Source of the DNA: Eutreptiella sp. 'Long Island Sound 2002'
Lineage: Eukaryota; Euglenozoa; Euglenophyceae; Eutreptiales; Eutreptiaceae
DNA: 64,000 nucleotides
NCBI GenBank assembly: GCA_964036045.1
Contig: OZ038385.1
Span: forward strand, 61,475,919 to 61,539,918
Reading direction: 5' to 3'
In this document: piece by piece, positions 10,758-21,416 of the stretch
Position numbering within the stretch: the stretch's first letter is position 1
How the letters are laid out: each line of letters opens with the position of its first letter
Position numbers and translations under genes: made by a program
Notes under the pieces: generated by a model
What the model was told of the DNA's origin: nothing
Databases searched by the model: none
Seen by the model: only the letters and a program-made list of their open reading frames with translations

Positions 10758-11635
10758 TTAAAGCAAACATATTTTTGCGCATAGCCAGTGCGGGGGCAGC
10801 GGCGAGTGGAGGAAGCGGTTTAAAATGGAGTGGAAAAAGCGTTGAATGGGTTCCGGACAGAGGGCCAGGATGTAGTTGTTTGTTTTGTCCGGCCCCCCGG
10901 CTTTTGATGGCTTACTGTTCTTTAAGTGGTTCTGGAACTCCTGCCAGGTCACAGGAGGTATGTGGTCGTTCTTGGCAGAAACGGGGCATGTGGGGGAGTG
11001 GGACAGGACCTCGTCGACGAAGTCCTGGGGGGGGGCGTAATCTGGGTGCCCTCCAAGATGAAGCAGGGTGTCCCCAAAAACTTTAGCCACATCCGCCGGG
11101 TAGCTCAGGAGCTCTTTGATGGCTGGATCCCTGACTACGAGAGGCTCTAGGTCTTCAGGGCAGAGGGTGCGAGCAACTGTGGTTTTCATCTGGACCCCTC
11201 GGACCAGACTACTGTGAAGCTTTCTCTTCGCTTTGGTTTCGTCCGAGGACCGTAGGGTGTTTACCACGGACTGAACTTCCGCAATGTGCTCGGGAAATGC
11301 TGGGGAAGAAGGAGGCGGGGGTGAGCGTAATAATTTCCTGAGCTTGCCGTAGCCCTCTCGGTCCTTGCGCTGCGGCCTCGGACGCGTGATTTTGTGGTAC
11401 GCAGACCCGACCTGCATAAGCAGAGAATCAGTGGCGGCGATGACCTCTTCCAATGGCGCCCTGGAAGGGGCGTCCTGGAGGTCCCGGCACCAGTCGGAGA
11501 TGAGCCGTATGCTGTTGGAGTATTGTTGCTTTTCGTCACTAGAAAGCTTCCGAAAAATGCAAGGGGGGAGTGGGGGCTGAGACAGAAGGATCGGGGAGGG
11601 GCACTGGAAGACCGCAACCACTGGGTGGTGGTCAA
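10758..11635 (-). pseudogene. LINE1 region before and at the RT start
   Basis: The open frame is fused by chance to the gypsy RT upstream and switches to LINE sequence at 11635 (after the gypsy NTQED). It contains SDEKQQYSNSIRLISDWCRDL, a basic linker, and KPSKAGGPDKTNNYILALCPEPI, the typical LINE RT entry motif (S.KA.GPD). It ends near WLCAKICLL beside a T run where the frame breaks. No apurinic endonuclease domain is present, consistent with 5' truncation. Confidence 0.85.
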
Positions 11636-11651
11636 GGTCCTCTTGGGTATT

Positions 11652-12629
11652 AGTACCCAAACTCACGTCGTCGATGTGGCTCTCCATTTCTGCACCTCGA
11701 GAAATCAACTCCTGTACTAGAGGCCTCCGCCTCAGTATGTACAAAATTTTGTTCATTAGCTCTTGGAAAAGTGCTGGTGCATTAGCCACCCCGAAAAGCA
11801 TAACCTTCCACTTAAAGACACGGCCCTTAGGGGTTATAAAAGCCAGCAGGTCCTGAGCTGCGGCGGTTAGGTCCACCTGCCAGAAACCAGAGCGTATTCC
11901 CATTTTGGTCTTGTACCTGCATTCGGCAATACGCTCCAGGGTATTTTCCATGTTAGGAATACTCCCTGAGTGGTTCTGAGTTTTCTTGTTGACCTCACCA
12001 TAGTCAACAACCAGTCGTAGGGCAGCCGACCCTGGTTTGGCAACCAGGAAACAGGGACTGCAGTGATGGGGGTAGTCCCCCTTCTTATACTCTTCAACGA
12101 GGCCAGCATCAATACATTCCTGGATCTGGCGCTCGATTTCTTCAACCTGTTCCTGTGGAGCAGGATAGGGACGAAACCTCACTCGCGTCTTTTCAAATTC
12201 AGGTTTCAGTTTCAGGTCCATCTGGACCAGCTTTTTACAAGAGTGGGGGGGCGGCAAGGCGCCGAATACCTCCTCATAGGTTATCAGCAGTTTCTTCAGT
12301 CGAGGGTCAAGGTTAAGACTCTCAAGTTTCTGCAGGAAATCCTCCTCAGCATTGAGGTTGCTCTTTCCATGTTCTTTCCTTTTCTGCCAATCAGCATTTT
12401 CGGCAGGCACGGAACCATTGTCCCACTCAGTGGAACATTGCTGCCCATAGTGCAGAGAATACACTAGCGGTATCTCAGGATCAGGCAGCGTATAGGAATC
12501 ATCGTCCTCCTCAGACCAGATGGAGGATTTCCAGGTCTGTCTGAGGTATTGCAGCCGCTCTTGGCGCTCAATACCTTCGGCCTTCAGGTACAACAGCCTC
12601 CGGAGTTCCTGTGTGTCATGCTCAGACAA
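11652..12629 (-). pseudogene. Family-A pol, linker and reverse transcriptase N-terminal part
   Basis: Ty3/gypsy RT: KLVQMDLKLKPEFEKTRVR, IQECIDAGLVEEYKKGDY, FLVAKPGSAALRLVVDYGEVNKK, then SGFWQVDLTAAAQDLLAF (first catalytic Asp), FKWKVMLFGVANAPALFQELM, and the second catalytic box written HIDDVSLGTNTQED instead of the usual YxDD. Upstream is an acidic linker (EEDDDSYTLPDPEIPLVYSL). The frame is cut at 11652 by LINE1 and resumes at 7335. A stop near 12630 (a TAA where A2 reads Asn-Asn-Met) separates it from the methyltransferase-like segment. Confidence 0.9.
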
Positions 12630-12779
12630 TTACATGTTATTAGAAGCAGGCGGCGCCAGAGCATCAGCACTCCGGGCCACGGGTTCACCTCTGTGCATAG
12701 GCTGCATGTGTAGCACTGGCTTCCAAACAGGGGAAGCGGGCTCAGAGGTTGACTCCAGATCTACCTCCTCTAGCAGCAG

Positions 12780-13340
12780 CTAGGCTAGGAAGGCACTGTG
12801 TTTTAGGTCATCACAGCTGGGATCAACAGGAGGGATAGTGCTGGCGATCTCAGACAGCTTGTCGTCAGCATCCCCCTTTACAGCTGCAGGTTCCAGATAG
12901 TCATCGGGAGACTCACACCCTGTAAGTGTGGCAGATAGGTGCTCAGGAGATCGATTTTTGAGATCAGAAAGGGTCAGGCTACGATTTTCGGCCATGACCT
13001 CTTTCAGTAGCACCTGGTCTAGGTCACAAAGGGGTACAGAATTGAGAGATCCATCGACGATGGACAGGAAACTGGTCCACTCAGGGGCCTGCATAGCTGT
13101 GTCTGAGTCCTCAGGCACATAGATGGGGCCGTCGGGAAGTTGCACTCTTCCCACGGTCATTCGATCTAGCATACGGCACCAGTAAGCATGTTCACCAGAG
13201 CAGCCCCAGTCAGGGGTGCACATGACAACCCTTCCACCCTCATAAGCGATTTTGGTTAGAACTTTCGCGGGCAGGGAGAAGGGAGGGTTAGCATACGCTA
13301 GGCCCATTGCTTTCCAGAAGAAACGGAAAGCATTGTTCAA
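12780..13340 (-). pseudogene. Family-A methyltransferase-like (Dam-like) domain
   Basis: Between protease and RT lies AMGLAYANPPFSLPAKVLTK, then VVMCTPDWGCSGEHAYW and a tail with VQLPDGPIYVPE. The NPPF box followed by a helix and a hydrophobic strand ending in P-D-W, then a Trp-containing helix, is the order seen in phage-type Dam N6-adenine methyltransferases and in the methylase-like domain of DIRS retrotransposons. The preceding VELFAS at the end of the protease frame (13341-13430) would be the upstream motif of the same fold, so the domain spans the TAA stop near 13340. Function is inferred from motifs only; it could be a structural relic without activity. Confidence 0.6.
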
Positions 13341-13841
13341 TTATTTCGAGCAGTACAACTGCATGATGTGCTGTTGTTGGCTCGCAAACAATTCCACCTG
13401 GATCTCATCCAGGTTTACCTGAAGGGCCGCCAGTCCATTTTCAAGAACGTGACGGGCCAGTTGGTAGTTTTCAGTACGATAGTTAGTCTTGGATGCGTAG
13501 CGCAGCCCAGACCCTTTTCGTCCTGACAGCTCCAAAGGTACGGAGAACAGCCCACTGCCAAAGTCGCAGTGCAAAGAATAGGGGCGCTGGAGAGACAGCA
13601 TTTTTACCTGGGGGATTCTTTGGAGGAAGTCTGTACCAATGACGATGTCAAAGGCGTCGGTGTCCAGCACTCTGCAGTGTTGGGTCACGGTTTCGTCGCC
13701 CAGGCATATAGTCACATCCAACCCCCCCAAGGAATGGATGGTACGCCCATCCCCTACTCTTATGGCCACGGTCTCAGTTTTTTTGAAGGTCTTTAGCAGG
13801 CGCCGGGCCACTATGGAAAGTGTTGCACCGGTGTCAAGCAC
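13341..13841 (-). pseudogene. Family-A aspartic protease
   Basis: Retroviral-type aspartic protease: MLDTGATLSIVARRLL has the catalytic Asp-Thr-Gly, VAIRVGDGRTIHSLGG follows, and FDIVIGTDFLQRI is the ILG-x-DF-like second motif. It would cut the Gag-Pol polyprotein. The frame continues into ASQQQHIMQLYCSK, which belongs to the next domain, and stops at 13341. The same order of motifs is found in the family-C copy at 41748-42797. The start is not a real translation start; the protein would be part of a polyprotein. Confidence 0.85.
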
Positions 13842-13912
13842 TGCTCGAAAAACTGATCCCCGATTTTCACGTGGATCCAGAAAACTAAGTCCTCCTCTTC
13901 GGAGCCGCCCCC

Positions 13913-14755
13913 CTACTCTTCATCAGGGAACTTGACATCCACCCCTGCAGCTATGAGGGACCTGGCCATCCAGGCCAATCGCCTCTTCTTGGAGATATTC
14001 CCCTCAGGGGTAGTGTTATCCCCCTGTGGGCGCTTCCTGGGATCACCTGCAGCAGGAGGGGGTGTAGCAGCAGGAGGGGGTGTAGCAACGGGCGCTGATG
14101 AGCGGCTCTGGGGGCTAGGGGGTCCACCTTTGCCACCCTCCTTGCCACCTCCTTTACCAACTTTGTCGCCATTCTGTGTTTTTTTGGTGGGTGTTTGGGT
14201 CTTCTGGCGTTCAGCCTCCTGCCGCTTGAGTTTATCACTCTCGCGTTTCTTTATGTGACATTCGTCTTCGTAGTGACGACGTTTGCCACAATAGCGACAG
14301 GTGATGATACACCTGAAATGATCCTGATGGGTCACAGGTTTCCCATCCTTGGTATGCTGCTGTCGCTTCATCCGCAGCATACAACTACTGCGTTGATCGC
14401 AGTCAGGGGTATGACAAGGCCCCGCCTTGTCATTGACAGGTTTGCAGTAGAACAAAGGGGGTGTACCTGCATCAGATTTAACCTCATTCATGGCACGTAG
14501 GTTACCCCTTCCTTTACCACCTCCCTGGTTGGCGTTAGTGGGATTTTCTGGCCCTTTCCCTTCGCCACGTTCGGGGGTAGGTTTACCCCCTCGACCCAAG
14601 TGCTTCTTGAGGAATTTCTCCATGTGGGAATCATTCTCTCTCTCAAGAGCTAGCTCAATCAGAAGGTCCACGAGTTCATCGCACGAGTGGGTCCGCCTCT
14701 TCCTCTCAGAGGTAGAGCGGCAATCATCCCACGTACGTTGGGGGATCTTACTCAT
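13913..14755 (-). pseudogene. Family-A Gag C-terminal part with zinc knuckle
   Basis: Nucleocapsid-like region. CRYCGKRRHYEDEC is a perfect C-x2-C-x4-H-x4-C zinc knuckle (about residues 152-165), preceded by a further Cys/His-rich stretch (FYCKPVNDKAGPCHTPDCDQ) and followed by a Lys/Glu-rich and Gly/Pro/Ala-rich tail. It would bind the element RNA. Family C has the same knuckle (CAFCGKRKHYEDEC, 41245-41295). The protease overlaps in another frame just downstream. Confidence 0.87.
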
Positions 14756-14779
14756 GAGCCACAGGTGGGGCTCAGTGGC

Positions 14780-15475
14780 TCAGTAGGAGCCCACGTTCAT
14801 TCGTGGAAACAGATACTCCATGTTGCAAACGTATTCAGAGATTCGCGCAGCGGAAGGAAACTCAGGGAGCATATGTAGCTCCTCTATCTGTGTGCGCACA
14901 CTCCGGTCAGTCTCATAGACTGGTAACGTTTTCTTCAACCTCTGAAGTATCTCTGCCCAGATGGAACAGGTTTCCACAATCTGTTTCACCTGTTTTTGCA
15001 AGAATTTCTCTTTGCATGAGTGTTTCAGCAGTGAGCATTTGGTGGCCACATCCACATGGGATTGGCCAGTCAGCAAAAGAAACTCAGCAAATTCTTCTGC
15101 CCATTCGGGCAGATTCTTGGGGTCGAACTCCGGCAGTTCCAGCTGGATGTTCGCCTGGGCAATAGGTCCGCCCGTCTTCCCACCCCCCGGAGTTAGGCCA
15201 AAAGGTGATACGCCGGCAAGAGGTGCGAGGGCTGACAGCCCTCTTTTCTCAGTTTCTGTGACTGGAACGTCGAGTAGTTCTGGCATGGGCACTGTCCTGG
15301 CACGGGGGTGAAAGGGGCTGGGGCAGGTGACCTTAGGCAACAGCCTTGAGACCCTTGATCTCTTAAGATCATCGGCCAGGGTACTCAGTCCAGGGGAGGG
15401 GGGGGACAACTCTGGCTTAGGTAAGGGTTCTGCAATACCCAGTTTTGCCTTAACGGCCTCCGATAGGGCCGTCAC
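14780..15475 (-). pseudogene. Family-A Gag N-terminal/capsid part
   Basis: A capsid-like segment runs from about residue 110: LELPEFDPKNLPEWAEEFAEFL, then KCSLLKHSCKEKFLQKQVKQ and LPVYETDRSVRTQIEELHMLP. It aligns with family C (40455-40800, LVNLPEFTGKDLSDFAENFG and YPTYETDLSIRAEIQNLPMLP), which identifies it as Gag. A stop at 14780 separates it from the zinc-knuckle part. Upstream of 15475 the element is broken by the family-C fragment, so the start of gag, the primer site and the 5' LTR are missing. Confidence 0.8.
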
Positions 15476-15582
15476 ATCTGGATCTTCTGATCCAGACAGA
15501 AGTTTGGCCAGCAGTTCGGCCGTATGATCCAGGGCACCGTAGGTTGGCCTTGGATGGTGTTGTCCCTCAACTCGTGTCGGGC

Positions 15583-16374
15583 CTACTTCGGGAGCCCTTG
15601 GGGTTGGACAACATGCTCTTGGATACTCGGGTCTCGGTCGTCTTGGCAGGGATGCTGTCTCGGCTCTGTCGGACGACGGGCCAGAGTGAGCGTCCCAGCG
15701 AGCCTCAGCAACTCACCAAGGTTGTTCCCGGACAAGTAGTCAACCAGAACTGAGTTTAGGCGTCCCTCAGGTAGAACAAACGCAGAGAAGGGCTCCCAGG
15801 TGGCCTCTTTGACTCTAAATCCTTCCCAGAGGGTCAGGAAGCGCCAACCCTGGCAATAGCGGTGGCGTAGGACAGACTTCACCAGGTAGAAGCCCTCCTT
15901 AGCCATCTCCTCGGCGTTCATGTTGGGGAGTTCTGATTCAACTTCCATAGGGCTGGCAGCCCCTTGTAGGTCCAGAGCGGCGATTTCCTCGTCGTTCAGC
16001 TCCCACTCCTCCCCACAGAGGTCTTCAGGATCATAGTAGCTCTTCAGGTGTTGGGCAGCGCACACCAGAGTCCCCCCTAGACGGGGAGAACACCGCACGG
16101 TTATACGGTGTCCATCCACAGATAGAATCTTGTAGGGCCCGAAGTATGGGTCATCGCTGGTAGAGCGTGGTCAGGCGGGTAGTCGGCTGTGGTGCACCAG
16201 CACCCAGTCCCCCTCTTGGTAGGTGGCCGGTACTCGGTGCTTGGTCTTCTTGTTCCACTGACGCTCCCTCACTCTCTGGAGCATAGCCTTGGCCTTGTCC
16301 ACCTTCGCTTGTTGCTCTTGGACCCACTCACCCACGGAAGAATGGGTGTCCTCTGGATAGGGCGCATGTAGGAA
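15583..16374 (-). pseudogene. Family-C fragment, integrase C-terminus and chromodomain
   Basis: Close relative of 47880-48560. It has an SH3-like VHHSRLPA segment, ITVRCSPRLGGTLVCAAQHL, and the chromodomain GFYLVKSVLRHRYCQGWRFL..EGF..KEATWEPFSAF. A TGA at 16171-16173 and a TAG at 16375-16377 both replace tryptophan codons that are intact (TGG) in the other copy. The piece joins the family-A gag at about 15480-15690 through unrelated sequence, so the fragment is broken at this side. Confidence 0.85.
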
Positions 16375-17574
16375 CTACGCCGGGCGCCCTAGGAATAGCT
16401 CATGGGGCGAGTAGCCAGTAGTTGAACTCTCTTGGGAGTTCATCATCAAGGATATGACGGGGAGTAGTCTCACCCAGTCTCTGGTGCGTTCAGTTTTGCA
16501 CCATATCCTTACATTCTCCTTGAGGACACGAATCTGTCGCTCACATAGGGGGTTGCTCGTGTGAGAGTAGGGTATCCCCGTAGACACCTGGACATTGAGG
16601 GATCTCAGGACCTTCTTATACCAGCCGGTATCTGAGCGCACTGGTACATCCTCATCGGAGTTGATCTCCTTGGGCGCCCCATAGACACATAACCACTCCT
16701 CCAGGAGTATCTTGATAGTCTCCTCCCTGGTAATGTGCTTGGTACATGGGAACACCCTGGTAAACCTGGACAACCCACAGGTTACCACGAGGGCGAAGTC
16801 ATAGCCCCCGTACTTCGGCATCTCCGTGTACTCCACGTTTAGAACACTGTTAGCACAGTGAGGGATGGGCAGGGTCGAGTAGAGACCCCTGTCCCTGATA
16901 TCCCCTGGTTTGCAGGACCTACACGGGCACTTGTCGACGATTGGCTGGAGGGTTTTCAACAGTTGGTCGTCAGTCCACGTAGTGTGGAACCACTGCTTGA
17001 ATAGCCTCAGGGTACGGTCAGCACCCACATGACCGCTGAACTCATGGGTCCACTTCAGCAGCGCTGGGACTCTGTCACTGGGTACCACGATGCGGTCCTC
17101 GTGCCAGAAGTAGCTCTTGTCCCTCTTCCACTGATCTTGGTTGACCAAGAGGGGTTCAAGGCGTTTCTCCAGGCGCTTGTAGATATCCCCAAACTCCTTC
17201 AGGTACTCGGATTGTTGGAGTCCATCCAGGGGGCGTATCATAGTCATGTTGAGGTCCAAGTGGACGTCCATACGGCTGAACGCCTCCTTAGCCAGCGCTT
17301 CAGACCGGGCACCAATCAGGGCGTCGAAGTTGTGGCAGCTGATGTAGTCTGCACACTCGTTCTTCACTCCCTGGATATGGTGTACCGTCAGCCGTAGTTG
17401 ACCGGAAGGAGCTGAAACTGGGAGGGCAGCGACTGAAGGGAGCCTACCGCCGGTCATGCCCCAAGGGAACCTGGTTGAAGTTCTCGGCCGTGAGGTGAGA
17501 CAGGGGTTGCCAGGGGAACTGATGGTGGAGAGCTCTCCTTCCCGCCAGAGGCGGCCACCATGTAAAACAAACAA
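16375..17574 (-). pseudogene. Family-C fragment, RNase H end and integrase core
   Basis: From about 17412 it reads QLRLTVHHIQGVKNECADYIS, the RNase H end. The integrase has zinc motif H-x4-H (THEFSGH) and C-x2-C (CRSC), and DDE residues in LNVEYTEM (here Glu stands where the first Asp is expected; the other copy has VDYTEM), INSDEDVPVRSDTG and PLCERQIRVLKENV. The first 55 codons of the open frame (17412-17574) do not belong to the element. The Asp to Glu change at the first catalytic residue and the flanking stops mark it as dead. Confidence 0.87.
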
Positions 17575-17617
17575 GGAGATGTCAGATGATGCTGCGGACG
17601 CGGCCGCCCTTACTTAC

Positions 17618-19355
17618 TTACTATTACTTCTAACCAAAATCGCTTATGAGGGAGGAAGGATTGTCATGTGCACCCCTGACTGGGGCTGCACTGGTGAACA
17701 CGCTTACTGGCGCCGTATGCTAGATCGAATGACCGTGGGAAGAGTGCAACTCCCCGACTGTTACAGCTATGTGCCTGAGGACTCAGACACAGCTATGCAG
17801 GCCCCTGAGTGGGCCAGTTTCTTATCCAACATTGATGGATCTCTCAATCCTGTACCCCTGTGTGACCTAGACCGGGTGCTACTGAAAGAGGTCATGGCCG
17901 AAAATCGTAGCCTGACCCTTTCTGATCTCAAAAATCGATCTCCTGAGCACCTATCTGCCCCACTTACAGGGTGTGAATCTCCCGATGGCTATCTGGAACC
18001 TGCAGCTGTTAAGGAGGATGCTGACGACCAACTGCCTGAGATCGCCAGCACTATCCCTCCTGTTGATGCCAGCTGTGTTGACCTAAAACACAGTGCCTTC
18101 CTAGCCCAGCTGTTGCTGGAGGAGGTAGATCTAGAGTCGACCTCAGAACCTGCTCCCCCTGTTGGGAAGCCAGTGCTACACATGCAGCCCATGCACACAG
18201 GTGAACCCGTGGCCCGGAGTCCCGATGCTCTGGCGCGTCCTGCTTCTAATAACATGCCACTGTCTGAGCATGACACTCAGGAACTCCGGCTGCTGTTGTA
18301 CCCGAAGGCCGAAGGTATTGAGCGCCAAGAGCGGCTGCAATACCTCAGACAGACCTGGAAATATTCCATCTTGTCTGAGGAGGACGATGATTCCTATACC
18401 CTGCCTGATCCTGAGATACCGCTAGTGTATTCTCTGCAATATGGGCAGCAATGTTCCCCTGAGTGGGACGATGGTTCTGTGCCTGCCGAAACTGCTGATC
18501 AGCAGAAAAAGAAAGAACATGGAAAGAGCAACCTCCATGCTGAGGAGGATTTCCTGCAGAAACTCGAGAGTCTTAACCTTGACCCCCGACTCAAGAAACC
18601 GCTGATTACCTATGAGGAGGTGTTCGGCGCCTTGCCGCCCCCCCTCTCTTGTAAAAAACTGGTCCAGATGGACCTGAAACTGAAACCTGAATTTGAAAAG
18701 ACGCGAGTGAGGTGTCGTCCCTATCCCGCTCCACAGGAACAGGTTGGAGAAATCGAGCGCCAGATCCAGGTATGTATTGATGCTGGCCTCGTTGAAGAAT
18801 ATAAGAAGGTGGACTACCCTCATCACTGCAGTCCCTGTTTCCTGGTTGCCAAACCAGGGTCGAGTGCCCTACGACTGGTTGTTGACTATGGTAAGCTCAA
18901 CAAGAAAGCCCAGAACCACTCAGGGAGTATTCCTAACATGCAAAATACCCTGGAGCGTATTGCCAAATGCAGGTACAAGACCAAAATGGACAAAAGCTCT
19001 GGTTTCTGGCAGGTGGACCTAACCGCCGCAGCTCAGGAGCTGCTCGCCTTTATAACCCCTAAGGGTCGTGTCTTTAAGTGGAAGGTCATGCCTTTCAGGG
19101 TGGCTAATGCCCCAGCGCTCTTCCAGGAGCTAATGAACAAAATTTTGTACATACTGAGGTACAGGCCTCTAGTACAGGAGTTGATTTCTCGGGGTGCAGA
19201 AATGGAGGCCCACATCGACGACGTGAGTTTGGGTACTAATACCCAAGAGGACCATGTCCTTCTCCTCCGTGAATTTTTCATTGTGTGTCAAGAAAACCAT
19301 CTCCGAATCAAACTCGAAAAATGTGATTTTATGAAAGAGGAGATGGAATATTATG
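17618..19355 (+). pseudogene. A2 element: methyltransferase-like remnant, linker and reverse transcriptase
   Basis: The open frame 17456-19435 enters family-A sequence at about 17625 with LTKIAYEGGRIVMCTPDWGC, the second half of the Dam-like domain (the NPPF box is missing). It passes the acidic linker and the RT (RLVVDYGKLNKK, SGFWQVDLTAAAQ, AHIDDVSLGTNTQED) with the same HIDD box as family A. A one-base insertion near 19352 (TATTATGGG against TATTTGGG in the minus-strand copy) shifts the frame at the RT/RNase H border, so the last 27 codons are not native. It is the inverted counterpart of 11652-13260. Confidence 0.9.
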
Positions 19356-19991
19356 GGTTTCGACGTGGGGTATGGCTGGTGGAAACCAGCCGCGTCCAGG
19401 ATGCAGCTTCTACAGGACATGCAGAGTCGCGATGACCCTAAGAGGGGTCTAAACGATGTGAGGAGTTTTGTCGGCGCCTGTAATTTCTATCGGCGTCACA
19501 TCCACAATTTTACCTACTCCTCTGCCCCCCTCACTGACCTAATCAAGAAAACTACTCCCTGGAGGTGGACCGCCAGGGAGGAGGAATGTTTCCAGGAGTT
19601 GAAGAAGAAAATTGCCTCCTCCAACTGCCTGGGAGTGCCCCGCCCTAAGGGAGAGATAGTCCTGATCACTGATGCCAGTGATGTAGGGGGGGTTGGAACG
19701 ATCTACTAATGGCAAGAGCTTAACCCCGCTGAACTAACCCATCGCCATTATCGTACCAGTGGATCGAACCGTGATGGCTCGTTGAAACATGACTATCCTA
19801 CCAGTGAGTGGCGGCTGGTGCCACTAGGACACTGGAATTGGAAATGGAACCAAGCGCGTTCCAATTACAGCACCTATGACCAGGAACTCCTGGCTGGTAT
19901 GTTGGTGCTTTCGTCACCATCCCGACTCCTGGGATCTAACCCCATTGTCGGGCTATGTGACCATGAACCTGTGAAGTCTTTTCAGAAGGGC
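19353..19991 (+). pseudogene. A2 element: RNase H, first part
   Basis: Frames 19353-19709 and 19782 onward carry GFDVGYGWWKPAAS, FVGACNFYRRHIHNFTYSS, LITDASDVGGVGTIY (first RNase H Asp), and after a TAA stop at 19707-19709 (tryptophan in related copies) EWRLVPLGHWNWKWNQ and TYDQELLAGMLVLSS (Glu). The native sequence stops at 19991 inside VKSFQKG, where LINE2 enters, and resumes at 23388. The open frame 19782-20519 is a chance fusion into LINE2. Confidence 0.88.
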
Positions 19992-20389
19992 TCTCCTCCG
20001 CCTCCGACTCCACAACCTCCACCACCACGACCACCTCATCCACCACCACCACCACGTCCTCATCCAGCACTCCACCCCCCAGGCCGCGGGGGACACCTCC
20101 CAAACGGGCCTCCAAACCCGCCCCCACCGCGAGCAGCCCCGCCGCCGCCAAAGCCCACGCCCCGGCGAAGCCCACGCCCACGACCCAGCCGAAGCCCAAG
20201 GCCGCCGCCAAACGGCGACCCGCAGCCAAGCCCAAACCCAAGCCCACACCCGGCGCCACGACAGCAGCTCGAGCCCGGCCCCCCGAGGATGTCCTCTACG
20301 ACATCCGGCCCCAGCCGTCCCAGGCCCGAAGGCAGCAGCGCCCAGCGCGGCGCCCCCCCACCGTCACTGACGCCACCGCCACCACCTTC

Positions 20390-21214
20390 ATGGCGGAGCG
20401 CGCCGCGGCCGAAGCGCGACGCGCCTCGTCCCACCACCTCCCAAAGCCCGCACCCCAGGCCCACGGACCGCTCCAGGGTCCACCAGCAGCGCCCCCGCCC
20501 CCCTACCGGCCCCCAATGACAGCCCACATGCAACGCATGCCCCACTGGGGCCGCCGCCGCGAATCCCCGCCCAACCCCGAGGCGGAGACCGTACGCGCAC
20601 ACCCGCGGGTCCACATCCGCGTGCACCCCCACTCCCCACGCACCCCCACGGAACAGGACTACGAGGAATCCCCCAGGCCCGCCACCGCCGCCGGTCCCCA
20701 CGACCCCGTCACACCCACCCACGCCCACTCCTCCGCCCAAGACCGCAGGCCCGCCCAGGAACAGTGGTGGCAGCGCTGGACCCACACGCAGCTCTGGGAG
20801 CTGCGGAAATGGGCCCAGGGAGAGCCCTCCCTCGAAGTCCTGGTCCATCGGCCCCGCAAGGGGTCGGTGGAGAACTGCCGCCTCCGGCCGGCGGGGGGGT
20901 GGATGCCGCAGGCCGCATGGGAAGCCATGCTGGCCGATGCGCTCCACCCCCTGGGAGTCCACCCCCGCAACCTCCCCGCGCCCCAGGACCACCCGTACGT
21001 CCTCAGGCGCCTGCGGGAGACCCTCCAGGAAGCGCGGCGAGACGGCATCCGCCTGTGGGACATCACCCAAAGCCCAGCCCCGCACGCACACACCCCCTCA
21101 CCACCCAACAAGCGTCGGCGCACCGACACCGGCGACACCCACAACACCCCAGGAGCCCTGCGCGCCACACAACACGACGCGCCTGACCCCCCGGCCAGCG
21201 GCGCCGCCATCTAA
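20390..21214 (+). CDS. Pro/Arg-rich open frame in LINE2, function unknown
   Basis: 274 codons. The first half is low-complexity Pro/Ala/His. The middle is more protein-like: QEQWWQRWTHTQLWELRKWA, SLEVLVHRPRKGSVENCRLR, AAWEAMLADALHPLGVHP, PYVLRRLRETLQEARRDGIRLW. A basic PPNKRRRTDTG stretch near the end could be a nuclear signal. I recognise no domain. A long open frame exists on the opposite strand too (21091-20060), which high GC makes likely by chance, so whether this is translated is uncertain. It may be a C-terminal or ORF1-type LINE protein. Confidence 0.35.
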   Translation: MAERAAAEARRASSHHLPKPAPQAHGPLQGPPAAPPPPYRPPMTAHMQRMPHWGRRRESPPNPEAETVRAHPRVHIRVHPHSPRTPTEQDYEESPRPATAAGPHDPVTPTHAHSSAQDRRPAQEQWWQRWTHTQLWELRKWAQGEPSLEVLVHRPRKGSVENCRLRPAGGWMPQAAWEAMLADALHPLGVHPRNLPAPQDHPYVLRRLRETLQEARRDGIRLWDITQSPAPHAHTPSPPNKRRRTDTGDTHNTPGALRATQHDAPDPPASGAAI

Positions 21215-21416
21215 CCCCGTTACCCAGCACACCACCACCACGGGGCGCCACGCCAGGCCCCGCCCAGAAGTCACCAAACGAACCGGACGCCGAAGGAAGC
21301 CAACGCACACGACAACGAGCACCACTACGCCCAAAGGCGCCGAACCCGGGCCCGATACCGTGGGCTCCTCTCCACCCTCAGCACGATACACACGTCACTG
21401 ACGTCACTCCTCCGCC

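Larger units (their letters stand above)
7352..11635 (-). mobile_element. LINE1: 5'-truncated non-LTR retrotransposon nested in family-A pol
   Basis: The element is flanked by GGTCCTCTTGGGTATT at 7336-7351 and again at 11636-11651, a perfect 16-bp target-site duplication inside the RT gene of the host element. On the minus strand its 3' end is a short poly(A), seen as T's from 7352 to 7358. It starts inside the protein region before the RT, with no endonuclease domain, as expected of 5' truncation during target-primed reverse transcription. In order it codes for an RT, an RNase H and a Pro-rich C-terminal region, with several frameshifts. It is younger than the element it interrupts. Confidence 0.93.

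Noticed and set aside
17029-17397. Plus-strand open frame over the family-C fragment
   Set aside because: Antisense of the integrase; the same shadow appears at 46864-47232.
20060-21091. 343-codon open frame on the minus strand (Gly/Arg-rich)
   Set aside because: Shadow of the C-rich LINE2 sequence; no domain, and strand skew favours the plus strand.
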